Below are positions 6,384 to 9,348 of a stretch of 9,348 nt of DNA, piece after piece. Positions within the stretch are counted from its first letter, which is position 1. The number at the start of each line of letters is the position of its first letter. Origin of the DNA: Candidatus Aminicenantota bacterium. GTDB taxonomy: Bacteria > Acidobacteriota > Aminicenantia > Aminicenantales > Aminicenantaceae. Both the position numbers and the translations under genes were made by a program. Where the stretch lies: positions 1 to 9,348 of the forward strand of contig JAUXEH010000103.1 of NCBI GenBank assembly GCA_030620655.1, written 5' to 3'. Below the pieces are notes generated by a model. It saw only the letters and a program-made list of their open reading frames with translations, had not been told where the DNA came from and did no database searches.

Positions 6384-7511
6384 ATGACATCAAAGATACT
6401 GCGGGCCGCGGCGCTGCCCCTGGCTGTTGCGGGCGTGTGCTGGGTAAGCGGAGGCCGGTTCCGCTCCATGCACACCGAGGACGCCATCTATCCGAGCGCG
6501 GGCCTGACCGCCCGAAAAAGTTTGAGCGACTATGGCCCAGGGCTCCGCGGCACTCCCGGCGACACGGATGTCTACATCTTCCAGGGAGAGACAACCGGTG
6601 CCGTCCTTCTCATCCTGGGAGGTACCCATCCCAATGAGCCGGCCGGTTTCATCACCGCGGCCCTGCTGGTGGAAAACACACGCGCCGCGCGGGGAAAAGT
6701 GGTGGTCATCCCTCAAGCCAACCACAGCGGATTCACACACAACGATCCGTTCGAGGGCAATCCCCAGCGTTTTTCCATCTCCACGCTTGAGGGCGAGCGG
6801 TGGTTCCGCTACGGCTCACGGCTGACGAATCCTGTCCACCAGTGGCCCGACTCGGCCCTGTATGTCAATCCCTCCGGGCAGAAGCTGGCTGGAGCCGAGG
6901 CCCGCAACCTGAACCGCAGCTACCCCGGCCGCAGAAAAGGGGGAGGACTGACGGAACGGGTCGCCCAAGCCGTAATGGAACTCATACGGGTCGAGGCTGT
7001 CGACATGGCGGTTGACCTTCATGAGGCGGCCCCCGAATACCCGGTGGTCAATGCGATCGTTTTCCACCAGAAGAGTGCCGAGCTGGCGGCCATGACGCTG
7101 ATGGCATTGGAACTGGCCGACCTGACGTTCCGCCTGGAAGAGTCTCCCCCCAACCTGCGGGGCTTGAGCCACAGGGAATGGGGGGACCATGCCGGAGTGT
7201 TCGCCTTCCTGTTCGAGACCGCCAACGTATCCCACGGGCGATTGAAGGGCCGGCCGTCCGCCGCGTTGATCACGGAGGGACAGGACCCGAACTATGTGAA
7301 GGCCGCCCGGATCGGCCGGCTTTTCGTTGACTTCGATGAAGAGGGAATCCCGCTGCGACAGCGTGTCAGCCGGCATGTGGCCGCGCTCAGGGCACTTCTG
7401 GACAGCTGGAAGGAGCTCTATCCCGAAAAGCCTTTGGATGTGCACGGATGGCCCGACGCTGCCGCCATCGCTTCCACCGGAGTAGGACCCTTCCTGCATC
7501 CCCCAAAATAA
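6384..7511 (+). CDS. Exported succinylglutamate desuccinylase/aspartoacylase-type zinc hydrolase (M14-like)
   Basis: Predicted zinc-dependent amidase or carboxypeptidase that releases an amino acid from an N-acyl or peptide form. The 375-residue product starts with a signal peptide or membrane anchor (about 1-22), so it should act outside the inner membrane, whereas AstE and aspartoacylase are cytoplasmic. Zinc-site motifs appear in the order expected for the family: GGTHPNEPAG (79-88; ligands H82 and E85), RNLNRSYPG (174-182; the Asn-Arg pair that holds the substrate carboxylate), and VDLHEAAPEY (210-219; ligand H213). LFETANVSHG (276-285) holds a candidate catalytic Glu, E278. The frame is closed by TGA just before the ATG at 6384, so this is the first possible ATG. 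It is 28 bp from the small membrane gene and probably in the same operon. The real substrate is unknown; N-acyl-glutamate/aspartate or gamma-glutamyl peptides would suit the neighbours. No terminator hairpin follows. Confidence 0.86.
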   Translation: MTSKILRAAALPLAVAGVCWVSGGRFRSMHTEDAIYPSAGLTARKSLSDYGPGLRGTPGDTDVYIFQGETTGAVLLILGGTHPNEPAGFITAALLVENTRAARGKVVVIPQANHSGFTHNDPFEGNPQRFSISTLEGERWFRYGSRLTNPVHQWPDSALYVNPSGQKLAGAEARNLNRSYPGRRKGGGLTERVAQAVMELIRVEAVDMAVDLHEAAPEYPVVNAIVFHQKSAELAAMTLMALELADLTFRLEESPPNLRGLSHREWGDHAGVFAFLFETANVSHGRLKGRPSAALITEGQDPNYVKAARIGRLFVDFDEEGIPLRQRVSRHVAALRALLDSWKELYPEKPLDVHGWPDAAAIASTGVGPFLHPPK

Positions 7512-7542
7512 GGCTAAGTCAAGATTTTACCTATAGTTAAGA

Positions 7543-7574
7543 TTGACAAAAAGGCACCTCTCGTATAGTATATA
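7543..7574 (+). promoter_or_regulatory. Strong sigma-70-type promoter for rpsA
   Basis: A perfect -35 hexamer TTGACA (7543-7548) is followed by TATAGTATATA (7564-7574). This offers -10 choices TATAGT (7564-7569, 15-bp spacer, 5/6 match) or TAGTAT (7566-7571, 17-bp spacer, 4/6). It sits in a markedly AT-rich gap, as expected for a highly expressed ribosomal protein gene. The transcript would begin around 7577-7580 and carry a leader of about 70-75 bases. Confidence 0.72.
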
Positions 7575-7577
7575 GCG

Positions 7578-7636
7578 ACTCATATCACCAACAGGAGAAA
7601 TGTACGAAATTGGAGATAGATATTCAACTCATATCA
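7578..7636 (+). repeat. Duplicated 10-bp direct repeat in the rpsA leader
   Basis: ACTCATATCA occurs at 7578-7587 and again at 7627-7636, 49 bp apart. Each copy comes just before a Shine-Dalgarno and an in-frame ATG. The first precedes AGGAG (7593-7597) and ATG 7600 with only a 2-base spacer. The second runs into AAGGGAG (7636-7642), which serves ATG 7651 with an 8-base spacer. The leader thus holds two similar initiation regions; the second is better spaced. A role in autoregulation by S1 is possible but not shown. Confidence 0.5.
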
Positions 7637-7650
7637 AGGGAGACAGTCCA

Positions 7651-9348
7651 ATGTCGGAGTTAAACAAAGACATCGAGAACGAAGACGAGCTCAGTACAGA
7701 AGATTACGCTGACCTTCTGGACAAATACCAGTACAAAGCCAGTGACCTGGCGCCCGGGAAGCTGGTCAAGGGCACGGTCATCAAGGTCCTCCCCACCCAC
7801 GTTCTGGTGGATATAGGATCCAAATCCGAAGGCATCATCCCCCCGGAGGGTTTTTCTGATAGGCAGGAGATGGAAGCGCTGAAATCCGGGGACGCCATCG
7901 AGGCCATCCTCGAACGCCTCAATCAGAAGGAAGGTTATTATATCCTCTCCAAGCGGAGAGCCAATGCCGTGAAGGCTCTGACCAACCTGGAAAAGGCCTT
8001 TCACAACAACAATTGGATCATCGGAAAGGTGGTTGATAAGATCAGGAACGGATACACCGTCGATGTGGGGCTGGATACGTTCCTGCCCGATTCCCACGCC
8101 GACATCAAGATGGTGAAGGACCCTAATCAACTCCTGGGCAAGCGGTTCAAATTCAAGGTCATCAAATTCGACCGGAAATCGGAAAACGCGGTCCTGTCAC
8201 GGAAGCTGCTGCTGCAGGATGAGCGAGAAAAGCGAAAAAAACAGGTTTTTTCTCAGCTGGAGAAAGGCAAGACTTTTAAAGGGAAGATCAAATCCCTCAC
8301 CAATTTCGGCGCATTCGTCGACCTGGGGGGGATCGAGGGCTTGCTGCATATCTCCGACATGTCCTGGGGTAAGCTCAACCATCCTTCCGAGCTTTTCGAA
8401 AGCGGCCGGGAAATCGACGTGATCATCCTGAATTTCGATGAAAAAGAGGAAAAGATCTCCCTGGGTTACAAACAGCTGACGTCCGATCCCTGGCTCAGCG
8501 TCCAGGACCGATATATGACCGGGCAGAAGATCACCGGCAAGGTGGTCAGCCTGACCGACTTCGGTGCCTTTGTAGAGCTGGAGGAAGGCGTGGAGGGTCT
8601 GGTCCATATCTCCGACCTGACATGGTCACGAAAGCTGGTTCATCCCAAAAAGATCTTGTCCGCGGGCGAAGAGGTCCTGGTCACTATCCTGGACATCAAT
8701 CCGGAGACCAAACGGATCTCACTGGGATTGAAGCAGTCCAGCCCCCATCCCCTGGAAATTCTGCAGGAGACCTACAGTCCCGGAGCGCGTGTAAAGGGCA
8801 CCATCACCAGCATCACGGATTTCGGCGCCTTCATGGAAGTCGAAAAAGGGATCGATGGGCTCATCCACATCTCCGATCTCAGCTGGAAGAAGATCAAACA
8901 CCCCTCAGAAGTTCTCAAGGTGGGAGACGAGGTAGAGGCCGTCCTCCTGAATATCGATGTCAACCGCCAGAAGTTCTCCCTGGGCATCAAACAGCTGGAA
9001 GGTGATATCTGGGAAGATTTCTTCAAAAGACAGAAGGTAGGCGACCTGGTCAAGGTCAATATCGTCCGGATCGCCAGTTTCGGCGTATTCGTCGAGATCA
9101 CACCGGGGATCGAGGGTGTGGTCTTTCTTTCAGAGCTGGATGACAAGAAAATAGAAGACCCCAAAGAGATGTTCAGCGTCGGGGATGAGCGCACCGCAAA
9201 ATTGATCAAGATCAACCAGGTTGACAAAAAGATCTCACTGAGTTTCAGGCAGGCCCAACTGGACATGCAGAAGATGGAGTATCAGAAGTATATGAGCAGC
9301 CAGGATGACAGGATGACCTTGGGGGATCTGATGAAAGATCAGTTTAAA
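7651..9348 (+). CDS. rpsA: 30S ribosomal protein S1, six S1 domains (3' end cut by window)
   Basis: S1 binds mRNA leaders and delivers them to the 30S subunit during initiation. The frame is open from ATG 7651 to the last base: 566 residues. Six OB-fold S1 domains are visible at about 34-103, 120-188, 203-276, 288-362, 374-448 and 460-535. Domains 3-5 are the most canonical, with repeated FGAF(V/M) followed by G(L/I)(L/V)HISD(M/L)(S/T)W. Domains 1 and 2 are divergent, as usual for the ribosome-binding part; domain 6 is also less regular (FGVFVEITPGIEGVVFLSEL). The end, TLGDLMKDQFK, resembles the usual S1 C-terminal tail, so probably only a few codons are missing. The start at 7651 has AAGGGAG eight bases upstream. 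An in-frame ATG at 7600 would add 17 residues but has a badly spaced ribosome site. It is transcribed from its own strong promoter. Confidence 0.95.
   Translation, partial: MSELNKDIENEDELSTEDYADLLDKYQYKASDLAPGKLVKGTVIKVLPTHVLVDIGSKSEGIIPPEGFSDRQEMEALKSGDAIEAILERLNQKEGYYILSKRRANAVKALTNLEKAFHNNNWIIGKVVDKIRNGYTVDVGLDTFLPDSHADIKMVKDPNQLLGKRFKFKVIKFDRKSENAVLSRKLLLQDEREKRKKQVFSQLEKGKTFKGKIKSLTNFGAFVDLGGIEGLLHISDMSWGKLNHPSELFESGREIDVIILNFDEKEEKISLGYKQLTSDPWLSVQDRYMTGQKITGKVVSLTDFGAFVELEEGVEGLVHISDLTWSRKLVHPKKILSAGEEVLVTILDINPETKRISLGLKQSSPHPLEILQETYSPGARVKGTITSITDFGAFMEVEKGIDGLIHISDLSWKKIKHPSEVLKVGDEVEAVLLNIDVNRQKFSLGIKQLEGDIWEDFFKRQKVGDLVKVNIVRIASFGVFVEITPGIEGVVFLSELDDKKIEDPKEMFSVGDERTAKLIKINQVDKKISLSFRQAQLDMQKMEYQKYMSSQDDRMTLGDLMKDQFK

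Noticed and set aside
1..9348. tRNA, rRNA, CRISPR array, insertion sequence or attachment site
   Set aside because: No cloverleaf, regular spaced repeats, transposase frame or terminal inverted repeats were seen; nearly all sequence is accounted for by the listed genes.

Overview
This is a GC-rich, tightly packed bacterial chromosome segment in which every convincing gene lies on the + strand. A run of housekeeping genes, glnA (3' end) – M50 site-2 protease – scpA – scpB, occupies about 1-2554. A second housekeeping gene, rpsA for ribosomal protein S1 with six S1 domains, fills 7651 to the right edge. Between them lies an accessory block, about 2547-7511, for extracytoplasmic peptide or amino-acid handling. 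Several exported proteins (signal peptides, a possible lipoprotein) suggest a diderm (Gram-negative type) organism. The glutamine synthetase is of the alpha-like, non-adenylylated type, and the S2P–scpA–scpB order is common in Deltaproteobacteria, Acidobacteriota/Aminicenantes-like lineages and Firmicutes. I lean to a Deltaproteobacterial or Acidobacteriota-like diderm, with low confidence.

Layout. 1-549: C-terminal part of type I glutamine synthetase. 550-607: short gap with a possible weak promoter. 608-2554: M50 protease, ScpA and ScpB, separated by 1 bp and then overlapping by 4 bp. 2547-4259: secreted gamma-glutamyltransferase overlapping scpB by 8 bp. 4260-4326: gap with a candidate promoter. 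4327-7511: four co-directional genes. These are an exported 185-residue DUF6305-like protein, a DctM-like (TRAP large subunit) permease with a GTG start, a previously unlisted 47-residue protein with two membrane helices, and an exported zinc hydrolase of the succinylglutamate desuccinylase/aspartoacylase type. 7512-7650: AT-rich gap with a consensus -35 box (TTGACA) and a leader carrying a duplicated 10-bp repeat, each copy preceding a Shine-Dalgarno and an in-frame ATG. 7651-9348: rpsA, open at the right edge and probably only a few codons short of its stop.

How the genes may work together. ScpA and ScpB are the non-SMC subunits of the SMC condensin. The accessory block is the most interesting part. 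A gamma-glutamyltransferase and a periplasmic amide-cleaving metallohydrolase flank a DctM-like permease that has neither a DctP binding protein nor a DctQ small subunit. Instead it has a small exported alpha/beta protein and a tiny two-helix protein. My inference is a salvage system in which gamma-glutamyl or N-acyl amino-acid compounds are cut outside the inner membrane and the released acid is imported by a minimal, unconventional TRAP-like transporter. The substrate cannot be read from the sequence.
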